Origin: Streptomyces sp. HSG2
GTDB taxonomy: Bacteria; Actinomycetota; Actinomycetes; Streptomycetales; Streptomycetaceae
Length of the DNA: 64,000 bases
Reading direction: 5' to 3'
NCBI RefSeq assembly: GCF_016598575.1
Contig: NZ_CP066801.1
Location: forward strand, 4,030,001-4,094,000
Positions 7,024 to 16,347 of the stretch are shown in pieces. Both the position numbers and the translations under genes were made by a program. The notes below the pieces were generated by a model. That model worked only from the letters and a program-made list of their open reading frames with translations. It was not told the DNA's origin and made no database searches. How positions within the stretch are numbered: the first letter of the stretch is position 1; each line of letters begins with the position of its first letter.

Positions 7024-9726
7024 CTAGAGCCCGTACCGCTCGCGCGCCTCCGTCACCGTCGTCGCCTTGACCTCGCCGCGCCGGGCGAGTTGGGCCAGCG
7101 CGGCGACGACGACCGACTCGGCGTCGACGCCGAAGTGGCGCCTGGCGCCCCGCCGGGTGTCGGAGAGGCCGAAGCCGTCCGCCCCCAGCGACATCCAGTC
7201 CTGCTCCACCCACTGCGCGATCTGGTCCGGCACCTGGCGCATGTAGTCGGAGACCGCGAGCACCGGTCCCTCGACCCCCCGCAGCGCCCGCCGCACGTAC
7301 GGCACCCGGTCCTCGCCCCGCAGCAGGGCCGCGTCCGCCTCCATGGCGTCCCGGCGCAACTCGGTGAAGGAGGTCGCGGACCACACGTCGGCCGCCACGC
7401 CCCATTCCTCGGCCAGCAGGCTCTGGGCGCGCGACACCCAGTGGACCGCCGTGCCGGCGCCGACGAGCTGCACGCGCGGGGCGTCGGCGGGCGGGGTCAG
7501 CCCGGCGGACTCCGCCGTGGCGAAGCGGTAGAGGCCCTTGACGATGCCCTCGTCGACGTCCGCTCCGGAGGGCTTGGCCGGCTGGGGCAACGGCTCGTTG
7601 TAGACGGTGAGGTAGTAGAAGACGTCCTGGTCCTCGCCGGGCCTCGGCTCGCCGAACATCCGGCGCAGCCCCTCGCGGACGATCACGGCGACCTCGTAGG
7701 CGAACGCCGGGTCGTAGCTCAGCGCCGCCGGGTTGGTGGCGGCGATCACCGGGCTGTGTCCGTCGGCGTGTTGCAGGCCCTCTCCGGTCAGGGTGGTGCG
7801 TCCGGCGGTGGCTCCGACGAGGAAGCCGCGACCGAGCTGGTCGCCGAGCTGCCACATCTGGTCGGCCGTCCGCTGCCAGCCGAACATCGAGTAGAAGATG
7901 TAGAAGGGGATCATCGTCTCGCCGTGCGTCGCGTAGGACGTGGCGGCGGCGATGAAGTCCGCCATCGAACCGGCCTCGGTGATCCCCTCGTTGAGGATCT
8001 GGCCGTCGGCGGCCTCCTTGTAGTACATCAGCTGGTCGCGGTCGACCGGCTCGTAGGTCTGACCCTTGGGGGAGTAGATCCCCAGGGAGGGGAAGAGCGA
8101 CTCCATGCCGAAGGTCCGGGCCTCGTCGGGGACGATCGGGACCCAGCGCCCGCCCGTCTCCCGGTCCCGTACCAGGTCCTTGACCAAGCGCACGAAGGCC
8201 ATCGTGGTCGCCACGTTCTGGGAGCCGGAGCCGCGATCGAACGCCGTGAAGGCCTTCTCCGCCGGGGACGGCAGCGGCGCGACGGGGTGGACCCGCCGAG
8301 CCGGGGCGGGACCGCCCAGCGCGGCGCGTCGCTCCCGCAGGTAGCGGACCTCGGGGGAGTCGGCACCGGGGTGGCCGTAGGGCGCCTGGCCGTCGACGAA
8401 GTCGGCGTCGCGGATCGGCAGGTCGAGCAGGTCGCGCATGACCTTGAACTCGTCGGCCGTCAGCTTCTTCATCTGGTGGTTGGCGTTCTTCGAGGCGAAT
8501 CCCTGCCCCAGGGTGTGGCCCTTGACGGTCTGGGCCAGGATCACCGTCGGCGCGCCCCGGTGCGCCAGCGCGGCCCGGTAGGCGGCGTACACCTTGCGGA
8601 CCTCGTGGCCGCCCCGTGAGGTGTGGAAGCACTCCAGGATCTTGTCGTCGCTCAGCAACCCGGCCATCTCGACGAGGGCCGGGTCGGCGCCGAAGAAGTC
8701 CCGGCGGATGTAGGCGGCGTCGCGCGTCTGGTACGTCTGGATCTGGGCGTCCGGCACCCGGCGCAGGCGGCGGACGAGGGCGCCCGTGGTGTCGAGCCGG
8801 AACAGCTCGTCCCAGGCGGTTCCCCAGAGCGTCTTGACGACGTTCCAACCCGCCCCGCGGAACTGGGCCTCCAGCTCTTGGACGATCTTGAAGTTGGCGC
8901 GCACTGGTCCGTCGAGGCGCTGCAGGTTGCAGTTGACCACGAAGGTGAGGTTGTCCAGTTCCTCGCGTGCCGCGAGGGCGAGGGCCGCTGTGGACTCGGG
9001 CTCGTCCATCTCGCCGTCGCCCAGGAAGGCCCACACACGGGAGCCGGAGGTGTCCTTGATGCCCCGGTGGGCGAGGTAACGGTTGAAGCGTGCCTGGTAG
9101 ATCGCGGAGAGCGGCCCCAGACCCATCGACACGGTCGGGAACTCCCAGAGCCAGGGCAGGCGCCGAGGGTGAGGGTAGGACGGCAGCCCTCGGCCGCCGG
9201 ACTCGCGACGGAAGTTGTCGAGGTGGCCCTCGTCCAGCCGCCCGTCGAGGAACGCGCGGGCGTAGACGCCGGGGGAGGCGTGGCCCTGGATGAAGAGCTG
9301 GTCGCCCGAGCCGTCGCCCTCCTTGCCGCGGAAGAAGTGGTTGAACCCGGTCTCGTACAGCCAGGCGGCGGAGGCGAAGGTGGCGATGTGGCCGCCGACG
9401 CCGTGGGCGGCGGCCCGCGACACCATGGCCGCGGCGTTCCAGCGGTTCCAGGCGGTGATCCGCCGCTCCATCTCCTCGTCGCCGTCGAGCGGTGGCTCGG
9501 CGGCGGTGGGGATGGTGTTGACGTAGTCCGTCTCCAGAAGCTTCGGCAGGCCCACGCCCGCGCCCTCGGCGTGCTCCAGCGTGCGGCGCATGAGGAAGGC
9601 GGCCCGCTCGGGGCCGCCCGCCCGGGCGACGGCGTCGAGGGAAGCCCGCCACTCGGCGGTCTCCTCCGGGTCCCTGTCCGGGATCTGGTCGAGCGCGCTC
9701 GGCTGGATGGCGTGGGGGTCGGTCAT
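7024..9726 (-). CDS. aceE: Pyruvate dehydrogenase E1 component, homodimeric type
   Basis: A 900-residue thiamine-diphosphate enzyme that decarboxylates pyruvate and passes the acetyl group to lipoyl-E2. Visible features include the ThDP/Mg2+ motif beginning GDGEMDEPES near residue 240, HTSRGGHEVRKVY, the central NEGITEAGSM block and the C-terminal transketolase-like region with GLSDTRRGARRHFGVDAES. The length is normal for the single-chain AceE family. The ATG at 9726 begins MTDPHAIQPSALDQIPDRD as in other Streptomyces. It stands alone on the minus strand. Upstream lie a perfect 19-bp palindrome (9846-9864) and, across 356 bp, a GntR/FCD regulator gene, which together suggest PdhR-like control. 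Confidence 0.96.
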   Translation of the reverse strand: MTDPHAIQPSALDQIPDRDPEETAEWRASLDAVARAGGPERAAFLMRRTLEHAEGAGVGLPKLLETDYVNTIPTAAEPPLDGDEEMERRITAWNRWNAAAMVSRAAAHGVGGHIATFASAAWLYETGFNHFFRGKEGDGSGDQLFIQGHASPGVYARAFLDGRLDEGHLDNFRRESGGRGLPSYPHPRRLPWLWEFPTVSMGLGPLSAIYQARFNRYLAHRGIKDTSGSRVWAFLGDGEMDEPESTAALALAAREELDNLTFVVNCNLQRLDGPVRANFKIVQELEAQFRGAGWNVVKTLWGTAWDELFRLDTTGALVRRLRRVPDAQIQTYQTRDAAYIRRDFFGADPALVEMAGLLSDDKILECFHTSRGGHEVRKVYAAYRAALAHRGAPTVILAQTVKGHTLGQGFASKNANHQMKKLTADEFKVMRDLLDLPIRDADFVDGQAPYGHPGADSPEVRYLRERRAALGGPAPARRVHPVAPLPSPAEKAFTAFDRGSGSQNVATTMAFVRLVKDLVRDRETGGRWVPIVPDEARTFGMESLFPSLGIYSPKGQTYEPVDRDQLMYYKEAADGQILNEGITEAGSMADFIAAATSYATHGETMIPFYIFYSMFGWQRTADQMWQLGDQLGRGFLVGATAGRTTLTGEGLQHADGHSPVIAATNPAALSYDPAFAYEVAVIVREGLRRMFGEPRPGEDQDVFYYLTVYNEPLPQPAKPSGADVDEGIVKGLYRFATAESAGLTPPADAPRVQLVGAGTAVHWVSRAQSLLAEEWGVAADVWSATSFTELRRDAMEADAALLRGEDRVPYVRRALRGVEGPVLAVSDYMRQVPDQIAQWVEQDWMSLGADGFGLSDTRRGARRHFGVDAESVVVAALAQLARRGEVKATTVTEARERYGL

Positions 9727-10082
9727 GGCGCCGCCTTCCTGGGGCGAAGGGGGGTTCCCTCGTGGTCGAGATCTCGGGATGCCCTCGGTCTTTGGCAGGA
9801 CAGGGCGAGGGCCTCCGGTCGAAGCCCGTCGGTGACTGTAACCCCTTGATCGATGATCGATCAAAGGAAACCAGGGTGAAATCTCCGTCTCGGCGAAAGT
9901 GGGCACTCGGTGCCCCTTCAGCGGCACGCGGTGACCGAACCTGGGTGGTGTTTCCGCTGGTGGCAGAGGGGGTGTCGGGCCCCGGAGCGTCGCCGGGGGA
10001 GTCGCGTCCCCTACGGCGGTGCTCCGCGGGTGCCGCCCGCTCGGGGACATGGGGGAGGGGTGGTGCGGCCCGGTGCCCGGGA
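9727..10082. other. Intergenic region between aceE and the GntR regulator
   Basis: A 356-bp stretch with no plausible gene. It carries the aceE leader and the palindrome at 9846-9864. The rest is ordinary high-GC sequence without a recognised element. Confidence 0.6.
9846..9864. promoter_or_regulatory. Perfect 19-bp palindrome, probable operator upstream of aceE
   Basis: The sequence TTGATCGATGATCGATCAA consists of two perfect 9-bp arms around a single central G. It is AT-rich compared with its surroundings and lies 120-138 bp upstream of the aceE ATG, facing the GntR/FCD regulator gene. Perfect palindromes of this size are typical of dimeric GntR-family operators. That the neighbouring regulator binds it is an inference. 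Confidence 0.7.
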
Positions 10083-10706
10083 TCAGGGGCGTGGGGCGCA
10101 CCCCAGGACGTGGGCCTTCACCAACTCGGCGATCCTGGGGTCCCGTCGTGCGAAGGCGGCCGTGAGTTCCTCGTGTTCCTCGGCGTAGGACTGTTGCACG
10201 GTTCCCAACCAGCGGATCGACAGCGCGGTGAACACCTCGATCCCCAGCCCCTCCCAGGTGTGCAGCAGGACGGAGTTGCCGGCCGCCCGGACGAGTTCCC
10301 GGTGGAAGGCCACCGTGTGTCGGACCTGGGCCGTCCCGTCGGCGGCCCGATCCGCCTCGTACAGGGCCGCCACGTGTGGTTCCAGGGCCGAACGGTCGTC
10401 GGCCAGGCTGTCGGCCGCCAACTCCGCGGCGATGGCCTCCAGTCCGGCCCGGACCGGGTAGCTCTCCTCCAAGTCCGCCGCGGTCAGGTTCCGTACCCGG
10501 ACGCCCTTGTTCGGCACGGACTCGATCAGCCGGAGCGACTCCAGCTCGCGCAGCGCCTCGCGGACCGGGGTCTGACTGACCTCCAGTTCCGTGGCGATCC
10601 GCCTCTCCACGATCCGCTCGCCCGGCTGCCAGCGTCCGCTGATGATCCCCTCCAGGATGTGCTCGCGGATCTGCTCGCGCAGCGAGTGGACGACGGGCGC
10701 GGTCAT
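10083..10706 (-). CDS. GntR-family regulator with FCD ligand-binding domain
   Basis: A 207-residue protein. Residues 8-70 are the winged helix of the FadR subfamily (REQIREHILEGIISGRWQPGERIVE, then SQTPVREALRELESLRLI and the wing SVPNKGVRVR). Residues 78-200 are the all-helical FCD domain, with metal/ligand-type His in VAFHRELVRAAGNSVL and EEHEELTAAF. FCD regulators sense organic acids, so pyruvate or a related acid is plausible here. The start ATG at 10706 has AAGGAGC nine bases upstream; the longer reading from 10889 has no support. It lies between aceE and the sucB-lpdA operon and is a candidate regulator of both. Confidence 0.88.
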   Translation of the reverse strand: MTAPVVHSLREQIREHILEGIISGRWQPGERIVERRIATELEVSQTPVREALRELESLRLIESVPNKGVRVRNLTAADLEESYPVRAGLEAIAAELAADSLADDRSALEPHVAALYEADRAADGTAQVRHTVAFHRELVRAAGNSVLLHTWEGLGIEVFTALSIRWLGTVQQSYAEEHEELTAAFARRDPRIAELVKAHVLGCAPRP

Positions 10707-10875
10707 GACGGGCTCCTTCGCGGGGGGCCGCGGGAGGCCCCTGGGGCGTTGACCTCTAGACAATACGGCGCACCGACGTCGGGCCGAGGGCGCATCAGGT
10801 GCCATCGCGCAGGTGAGACAAGGCTTACACGGCCGAGTACCCGTCATCGTCCGGCGCGTGCCTCCCCACGGACGG

Positions 10876-10912
10876 CGGCGCCCCCGCACGGAGAGTCCGT
10901 GCGGGGGCGCCG
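10876..10912 (-). terminator. Strong hairpin downstream of sucB
   Basis: A perfect 17-bp stem: CGGCGCCCCCGCACGGA (10876-10892) pairs with 10896-10912 around a 3-base loop. It lies just past the sucB stop codon (10927) and before the regulator gene. It has no U-tract, as is common for Streptomyces terminators. Confidence 0.75.
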
Positions 10913-10926
10913 AGGGCCGGTGCGGG

Positions 10927-12732
10927 TCAGAGACCCAGTTCGACCTCGAACTCGCCGGCTTCCAGGATCGCCTTGACGGCGGTCAGGTAGCGGGCCGCGT
11001 CGGCGCCGTCCACCAGGCGGTGGTCGTAGGACAGCGTCAGGTACGTCATGTCGCGCACGCCGATGACCGGTCCTTCTTCCGTCTCGACGACGGACGGCCG
11101 CTTGACGGTCGCGCCGATGCCGAGGATGGCGACCTGGCCCGGCGGCACGATGATCGTGTCGAAGAGCGCGCCCCGCGACCCGGTGTTGCTGATCGTGAAC
11201 GTCGCGCCGGACAGCTCGTCCGGGGTGATCCTGTTCGCCCGGACCTTGCCCGCGAGGTCGGCCGTCGCCTTGGCGATGCCCGCCAGGTTCAGGTCGCCGG
11301 CGTTCTTGATGACCGGGGTCATCAGGCCCTTCTCGGAGTCCACCGCGATACCGATGTTCTCGGTGTCGAAGTAGGTGATGGTGCCCTCGGCCTCGTTGAT
11401 CCTGGCGTTCACGGCCGGGTAGGCCTTCAGCGCCTGGGCCGCGGCCTTCACGAAGAACGGCATCGGGGAGAGCTTGACGCCCTCTCGGGAGGCGAAGGAG
11501 TCCTTCGCCCGACCGCGCAGTCGCATCAGGCGGGTGACGTCGACCTCGACGACCGACGACAGCTGGGCCTGCTCGCGCAGCGCCTTGACCATGTTGTCGC
11601 CGATGACCTTGCGGATCCGGGTCATCTTCACGGTCTGCCCACGCAGCGGCGAGACCTCCAGGGACGGGGTCCGCCCGGCCGACGCGGTGGCCGGGCGCGC
11701 GGGCGCGGCCGGCGCCTCGGAGGCCGCGGGGGCCGAGGCGGCCCGCGCGGCGTCGGCCGCCGCGAGGACGTCCTGCTTGCGGATCCGGCCACCGACCCCG
11801 CTGCCCTTGACCGACCCGAGGTCGACGCCGTTCTCCGAGGCCAGCTTGCGCACCAGCGGGGTGACGTAGGCGCCCTCGTCGGTCGCCTTGGCGGCGGCCG
11901 GAGCGGCCGGAGTGGCCGGAGTGGCCGGAGTGGCCGGAGCGGTGGGTCGGGGGGCGGGCGTGGCCGGCTGGGGCGTGGGCGCGGCGGGCGGCTCGGGCGC
12001 GGAGCGAGGCGGCTCCGGTGCGGCGGGGGCCTGGGTGGTCGGGGCCTGCGGCTCCGGGCGCGCGGGCTCCGCCGGTGCGGGCTGCTCCGCGGGGGCGGGC
12101 GTGGGCGCGGCCGGTGCGGTGCCCGTCGCTCCGATGACGGCGAGCTTGGCGCCGACCTCGGCGGTCTCGTCCTCGCCGACCACGATCCGCACCAGCGTGC
12201 CGGAGACGGGGGCCGGGATCTCGGTGTCGACCTTGTCGGTGGACACCTCCAGCAGCGGCTCGTCGGCCTCGACGCTGTCGCCGACGGACTTCAGCCAGCG
12301 CGTCACGGTGCCCTCGGTGACGGACTCGCCGAGCGCGGGCAGGACCACGTCCGTGCCCGACTCGTCGCCCGTCTCGGCGGGGGCCTGCGCGGCGGGGGGC
12401 GCGGCCGGCGCCTCGGCGGCGGGGGCGGGAGCGGACTCCTCCGCCGCCGGGGCGGGAGCGCTCTCGGCCGCCGGGGCCTCGGCGGGGGCGCCGGAGCCGT
12501 CGTCGATCAGCGCCAGCTCGGCGCCGACCTCGACGGTCTCGTCCTCGGCGACCTTGATGGAGGAGAGCGTGCCGGAGACGGGGGCCGGGATCTCGGTGTC
12601 GACCTTGTCGGTGGACACCTCCAGCAGCGGCTCGTCGGCCTCGACGCGCTCGCCTTCGGCCTTCAGCCAGCGGGTGACAGTGCCCTCGGTGACGCTCTCG
12701 CCGAGCGCCGGCAGGGTTACGGAAACCGCCAT
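10927..12732 (-). CDS. sucB: Dihydrolipoamide acyltransferase (E2) with two lipoyl domains
   Basis: A 601-residue E2 core subunit. Residues 1-76 and about 140-215 are two nearly identical lipoyl domains, each with the lipoylated Lys in STDKVDTEIPAP. Ala/Pro-rich linkers follow, one containing a 9-bp tandem repeat. The E1/E3-binding domain is near residues 285-325 (TPLVRKLASENGVDLGSVKG). The catalytic domain fills the C-terminus, with the active-site LSYDHRLVDGADAARYL. The family name is succinyltransferase, but actinobacteria often use one E2 for both pyruvate and 2-oxoglutarate complexes; the presence of aceE nearby and no second E2 supports that. It is 62 bp downstream of lpdA, probably in one operon ending at the 10876-10912 hairpin. 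Confidence 0.94.
   Translation of the reverse strand: MAVSVTLPALGESVTEGTVTRWLKAEGERVEADEPLLEVSTDKVDTEIPAPVSGTLSSIKVAEDETVEVGAELALIDDGSGAPAEAPAAESAPAPAAEESAPAPAAEAPAAPPAAQAPAETGDESGTDVVLPALGESVTEGTVTRWLKSVGDSVEADEPLLEVSTDKVDTEIPAPVSGTLVRIVVGEDETAEVGAKLAVIGATGTAPAAPTPAPAEQPAPAEPARPEPQAPTTQAPAAPEPPRSAPEPPAAPTPQPATPAPRPTAPATPATPATPAAPAAAKATDEGAYVTPLVRKLASENGVDLGSVKGSGVGGRIRKQDVLAAADAARAASAPAASEAPAAPARPATASAGRTPSLEVSPLRGQTVKMTRIRKVIGDNMVKALREQAQLSSVVEVDVTRLMRLRGRAKDSFASREGVKLSPMPFFVKAAAQALKAYPAVNARINEAEGTITYFDTENIGIAVDSEKGLMTPVIKNAGDLNLAGIAKATADLAGKVRANRITPDELSGATFTISNTGSRGALFDTIIVPPGQVAILGIGATVKRPSVVETEEGPVIGVRDMTYLTLSYDHRLVDGADAARYLTAVKAILEAGEFEVELGL
11895..11940. repeat. Five-copy 9-bp tandem repeat inside sucB
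   Basis: About five copies of the unit GGCCGGAGT/C lie in tandem and encode Pro-Ala-Thr/Ala steps in the flexible linker of the E2 protein. Copy number in such linkers often varies between strains; reading frame is kept because the unit is three codons long. Confidence 0.75.
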
Positions 12733-12794
12733 GGTTTCGGTTGCTCCTTACGAATTGCGGAAGTCTGGGTCGTCACGCCCGGTGGACGACGGCG

Positions 12795-14183
12795 TCAGTC
12801 GTGGGCGTGCAGCGGCTTGCCGGCGAGGGCCAGGTGAGCCTCGCCGAGCGCCTCGTTCTGCGTCGGGTGGGCGTGCACGAGCTGGGCGACCTCGGCCGGC
12901 AGCGCCTCCCAGTTGTAGATCAGCTGCGCCTCGCCCACCTGCTCGCCCATCCGGTCACCGACCATGTGGACGCCGACCACGGCACCGTCCTTGACCTGCA
13001 CGAGCTTGATCTCGCCCGCGGTCTTGAGGATCTTGCTCTTGCCGTTGCCGGCGAGGTTGTACTTCAGGGTGACGACCTTGTCCGCGCCGTAGACCTCCTT
13101 GGCCTTGGCCTCGGTGATGCCGACGGAGGCCACCTCCGGGTGGCAGTACGTGACCCGCGGCACGCCGTCGTAGTCGACCGGGACCGGCCTCAGACCGGCC
13201 AGTCGCTCCGCCACCAGGATGCCCTCGGCGAAGCCCACGTGCGCGAGCTGGAGCGTGGGCACCAGATCGCCGACGGCGGACACGGTGGGGAGGTTGGTGC
13301 GCATGTACTCGTCCACGAGGACGTGGCCGCGGTCCATGGCGATGCCGGCCTCCTCGTAGCCCAGGCCCCGCGAGACCGGGCCGCGCCCGACGGCGACCAG
13401 GAGGACCTCGGCCTCGAACACCTTGCCGTCGGCGAGGGTGACCCTCACACCGTCCCGCGTGTACTCCGCCTTCTCGAAGAAGGTGCCCAGGTTGAACTTG
13501 ATGCCGCGCTTGCGGAACGCGCGCTCCAAGAGCTTCGAGCTGTTCTCGTCCTCGACGGGGACGAGGTGCTTCATGCCCTCGACGATCGTGACGTCCGAGC
13601 CGAACGACTTCCAGGCCGAGGCGAACTCGACGCCGATCACGCCCCCGCCCAGGACGATCGCGGACTTCGGCACCCGGTCCAGGACCAGGGCGTGGTCCGA
13701 GGAGATGATCCGGTCGCCGTCGATCTCCAGGCCGGGCAGCGACTTCGGAACGGATCCGGTCGCCAGGAGAACGTGACGTCCCTCGATGCGGCGACCGTCC
13801 ACCTCGACCGAGGTCGGGGAGGACAACCGGCCCTCTCCCTCGACGTAGGTCACCTTGCGGGAGGCGATCAGCCCCTGGAGGCCCTTGTACAGGCCGGAGA
13901 CCACGTCGTCCTTGTAGGAGTGGACGGCGGCCACGTCGATGCCCTCGAAGGTGGCCCGCACGCCGAACTGCTCGCTCTCGCGGGCCTGGTCGGCGACCTC
14001 GCCCGCGTGCAGCAGGGCCTTGGTGGGGATGCATCCCCGGTGCAGGCAGGTGCCGCCGACCTTGTCCTTCTCGATCAGGGCGACGTCCAGGCCCAGCTGG
14101 GCCCCGCGGAGCGCCGCGGCGTATCCGCCGCTTCCACCGCCGAGGATCACTAGGTCGAAAACGGTGCTGGCGTCGTTCGCCAC
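12795..14183 (-). CDS. lpdA: Dihydrolipoamide dehydrogenase (E3)
   Basis: A 462-residue FAD flavoprotein that reoxidises dihydrolipoamide with NAD+ for the 2-oxoacid dehydrogenase complexes. Visible are the FAD-binding VILGGGSGGYAAALRGAQLG at residues 11-30, the redox-active disulfide in GGTCLHRGCIPTKALL, the NAD-binding VLGGGVIGVEFASAW, and the C-terminal catalytic His/Glu in HAHPTQNEALGEAH. The GTG start at 14183 has GGAGGACG just upstream; longer readings lack this. It is the first gene of an lpdA-sucB unit. The 290-bp region upstream (14184-14473) shows no gene and no clear element. Confidence 0.95.
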   Translation of the reverse strand: MANDASTVFDLVILGGGSGGYAAALRGAQLGLDVALIEKDKVGGTCLHRGCIPTKALLHAGEVADQARESEQFGVRATFEGIDVAAVHSYKDDVVSGLYKGLQGLIASRKVTYVEGEGRLSSPTSVEVDGRRIEGRHVLLATGSVPKSLPGLEIDGDRIISSDHALVLDRVPKSAIVLGGGVIGVEFASAWKSFGSDVTIVEGMKHLVPVEDENSSKLLERAFRKRGIKFNLGTFFEKAEYTRDGVRVTLADGKVFEAEVLLVAVGRGPVSRGLGYEEAGIAMDRGHVLVDEYMRTNLPTVSAVGDLVPTLQLAHVGFAEGILVAERLAGLRPVPVDYDGVPRVTYCHPEVASVGITEAKAKEVYGADKVVTLKYNLAGNGKSKILKTAGEIKLVQVKDGAVVGVHMVGDRMGEQVGEAQLIYNWEALPAEVAQLVHAHPTQNEALGEAHLALAGKPLHAHD

Positions 14184-14473
14184 GTCACGTCCTCCATGCA
14201 TGTGCGCCGTGCGCCGGTCTTCGACGACCGGCAGGCGGCTGGTGTCCGGCCGCTCGTTCTTCGGCCCTCGGGTGGGGCCCTGTCCTGCCGGGCTCCATCT
14301 TCGCACCTGTCGCACCCGTCCGAGACGCCGGGCCGATGTGTGAGACGTCGCACGCCACCGGCACGCGCGACCGGCCGAGCGCCCCGCCCGGCCCGCGCGT
14401 GAACCGACCGGGGCGCGTGGGCCGGGAAGGGGGCGTGGGTCGCCGTCCCCCTCGTCCCCTTCCCGGAGCCGGC

Positions 14474-16018
14474 TCAGACCAGCTCGCCCCGGGCCGCCAG
14501 CTCGGCCACGCGCACCAGCGTGCGCACGGCCGTCCCGGTGCCCCCCTTCGGGGTGTGGCCGAAGGGTCCGCCCTCGTTGAAGGCGGGACCGGCGATGTCC
14601 AGGTGGGCCCAGGTGATGCCCTCGCCGACGAACTCGCGGAGGAAGAGTCCGGCGACCAGGCCGCCGCCCATCCGCTCGCCCATGTTGGCCAGGTCCGCCG
14701 TCGGCGAGTCCATGCCCTTGCGCAGGTGCTCCGGCAGCGGCATCGGCCACGCGGGCTCGCCGACCTCCTCGGCGGCCTCGACGACCGCCGAGCGGAACTC
14801 GTCGTCGTTGCCCATCACACCGAAGGTCCGGTTGCCCAGCGCCAGCACCATGGCCCCGGTCAGCGTCGCCACGTCCAGGACGGCGTCCGGCTCCTCCTGG
14901 GAGGCCGCCCACAGCGCGTCGGCCAGCACCAGCCGCCCCTCGGCGTCGGTGTTGAGCACCTCGACGGTCTTGCCGCTGTACATCCGCAGCACGTCACCGG
15001 GCCGGGTGGCCGAGCCGGACGGCATGTTCTCGGCCAGCGCCAGCCAGGCGGTCACCTTGACGCGCAGGCCCAGGCGCGCCGCGGCGATCACCGCGGCGAA
15101 CACGGCGGCGGCACCGCTCATGTCGCACTTCATGGTCTCGTTGTGGCCCGCGGGCTTCAGCGAGATGCCGCCGGAGTCGTAGGTGATGCCCTTGCCGACG
15201 AAGGCCAGGTGCTTCTTCGCCTTGGGCGGGTCGTACGTCAGCTTGACCAGACGCGGCGGTGACGCCGAGCCCGCGCCGACACCGAGGATGCCGCCGTAGC
15301 CGCCCTTGGCCAGTGCCTTCTCGTCGAGGATCTGCACCTTGACGCCGTGCTCCTTGCCGGCGGCCTGGGCCACGGCGGCGAAGGCCTCGGGGTCGAGCTC
15401 GTTCGGCGGCGTGTTGACCAGGTCGCGGGCGCGGTTCAGCTCCTCGCCGACGGCGGTGGCACGGGCGACGGCCGCCTTGTGCGCCTTGTCCCGCTTGCCC
15501 CCGAGCAGGGCGGCCTCGCCCAGCGGGGACTGGTCGGTCCCGCCGCGGGCGTTCCGGTCCGCCGGAGTCTGCCGCTTGTAGGCGTCGAAGGAGTAGGCGC
15601 CCAGGAGCACGCCCTCGCCCACCGCGCCGGCGGCCGAGGCGTCGGCGAGCGGCAGGGCGAAGCCGGCCTTCCCGGTCCCTGCCAGCGACCGGGCGGCGAC
15701 GCCGGCGGCCCGACGGAGCGCGTCGGCGTCGTAGTCGGTGCCCCGCTCGGGTTCCGCGCCCAGGCCCACCGCCATCACCACGGGCGCCTTGATGCCCGCG
15801 GGGGAGGGCAGCTTCGTCACCTCGCCCTCGCCGCCGGAGGCCCCGAGGGTCTGGAGGACAGAGGCCAACCCGCCGTCGAAGGCCGCGTCCACGGCCTCGG
15901 CGCCGGGGGCGACGACCAACGCGCCGTCCCCGGGCGAGGAGCCCTTGGCGACGCCGATCACCAGGGCATCGGCCCGGAGGGCGGACGCCGTTGCGGCGGA
16001 GAGAGTGAGAGCAGTCAC
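14474..16018 (-). CDS. pepA: Leucyl aminopeptidase, M17 family
   Basis: A 514-residue cytosolic metallo-aminopeptidase that removes N-terminal residues from peptides. The M17 dinuclear metal site is visible: VGKGITYDSGGISLKPA (catalytic Lys and Asp ligand) and the family signature NTDAEGRLVLADAL, followed by DVATLTGAMVLALG. The N-terminal macro-like domain occupies residues 1-170. Length is normal. The start at 16018 gives MTALTLSAATASALRADALV as in related species. It lies upstream of lpdA in the same orientation but 290 bp away, so it is probably its own transcription unit. Confidence 0.94.
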   Translation of the reverse strand: MTALTLSAATASALRADALVIGVAKGSSPGDGALVVAPGAEAVDAAFDGGLASVLQTLGASGGEGEVTKLPSPAGIKAPVVMAVGLGAEPERGTDYDADALRRAAGVAARSLAGTGKAGFALPLADASAAGAVGEGVLLGAYSFDAYKRQTPADRNARGGTDQSPLGEAALLGGKRDKAHKAAVARATAVGEELNRARDLVNTPPNELDPEAFAAVAQAAGKEHGVKVQILDEKALAKGGYGGILGVGAGSASPPRLVKLTYDPPKAKKHLAFVGKGITYDSGGISLKPAGHNETMKCDMSGAAAVFAAVIAAARLGLRVKVTAWLALAENMPSGSATRPGDVLRMYSGKTVEVLNTDAEGRLVLADALWAASQEEPDAVLDVATLTGAMVLALGNRTFGVMGNDDEFRSAVVEAAEEVGEPAWPMPLPEHLRKGMDSPTADLANMGERMGGGLVAGLFLREFVGEGITWAHLDIAGPAFNEGGPFGHTPKGGTGTAVRTLVRVAELAARGELV

Positions 16019-16347
16019 GGTGGTGAATTCTCGCTTCCGTTGAGTCTGAGGTGGCCGAGTGAGGGTGGGTCGGCCGGGCCCGGGGACCGACCCTAGATCC
16101 TGCCGTGGACGACAGGACCCGCGCCTCCCGTTATCCCGGTCCCGACCCGGCGGGCGGAACCGGGCACGAGCCTACGCTCGCCCCCTCCCACCTCCGCCAT
16201 GAGCCCGTTCGGTCGTCGGTCGCCTTCGGGCCACCCGCCTGTCGGCCACCGATGGCGGATTCCCGGCGCGACCCGGGAGCACGTACCCCTTCTCCCGTCT
16301 CCCGCTCCGGGGCGCCCCGAAGCGTCCGCCGGCCCGTACCGCGACCC
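16019..16347. other. Intergenic region, 329 bp
   Basis: This region lies between pepA and cobS, both on the minus strand. I see no reading frame with convincing codon use. A TAGGGT on the minus strand at 16095-16090 could be a -10 box for pepA but lacks a good -35 partner. No riboswitch-like structure was recognised. Confidence 0.5.

Noticed and set aside
12741..14153. Plus-strand 470-codon frame opposite lpdA
   Set aside because: A frame made by high-GC antisense of a gene with clear FAD, NAD and disulfide motifs.
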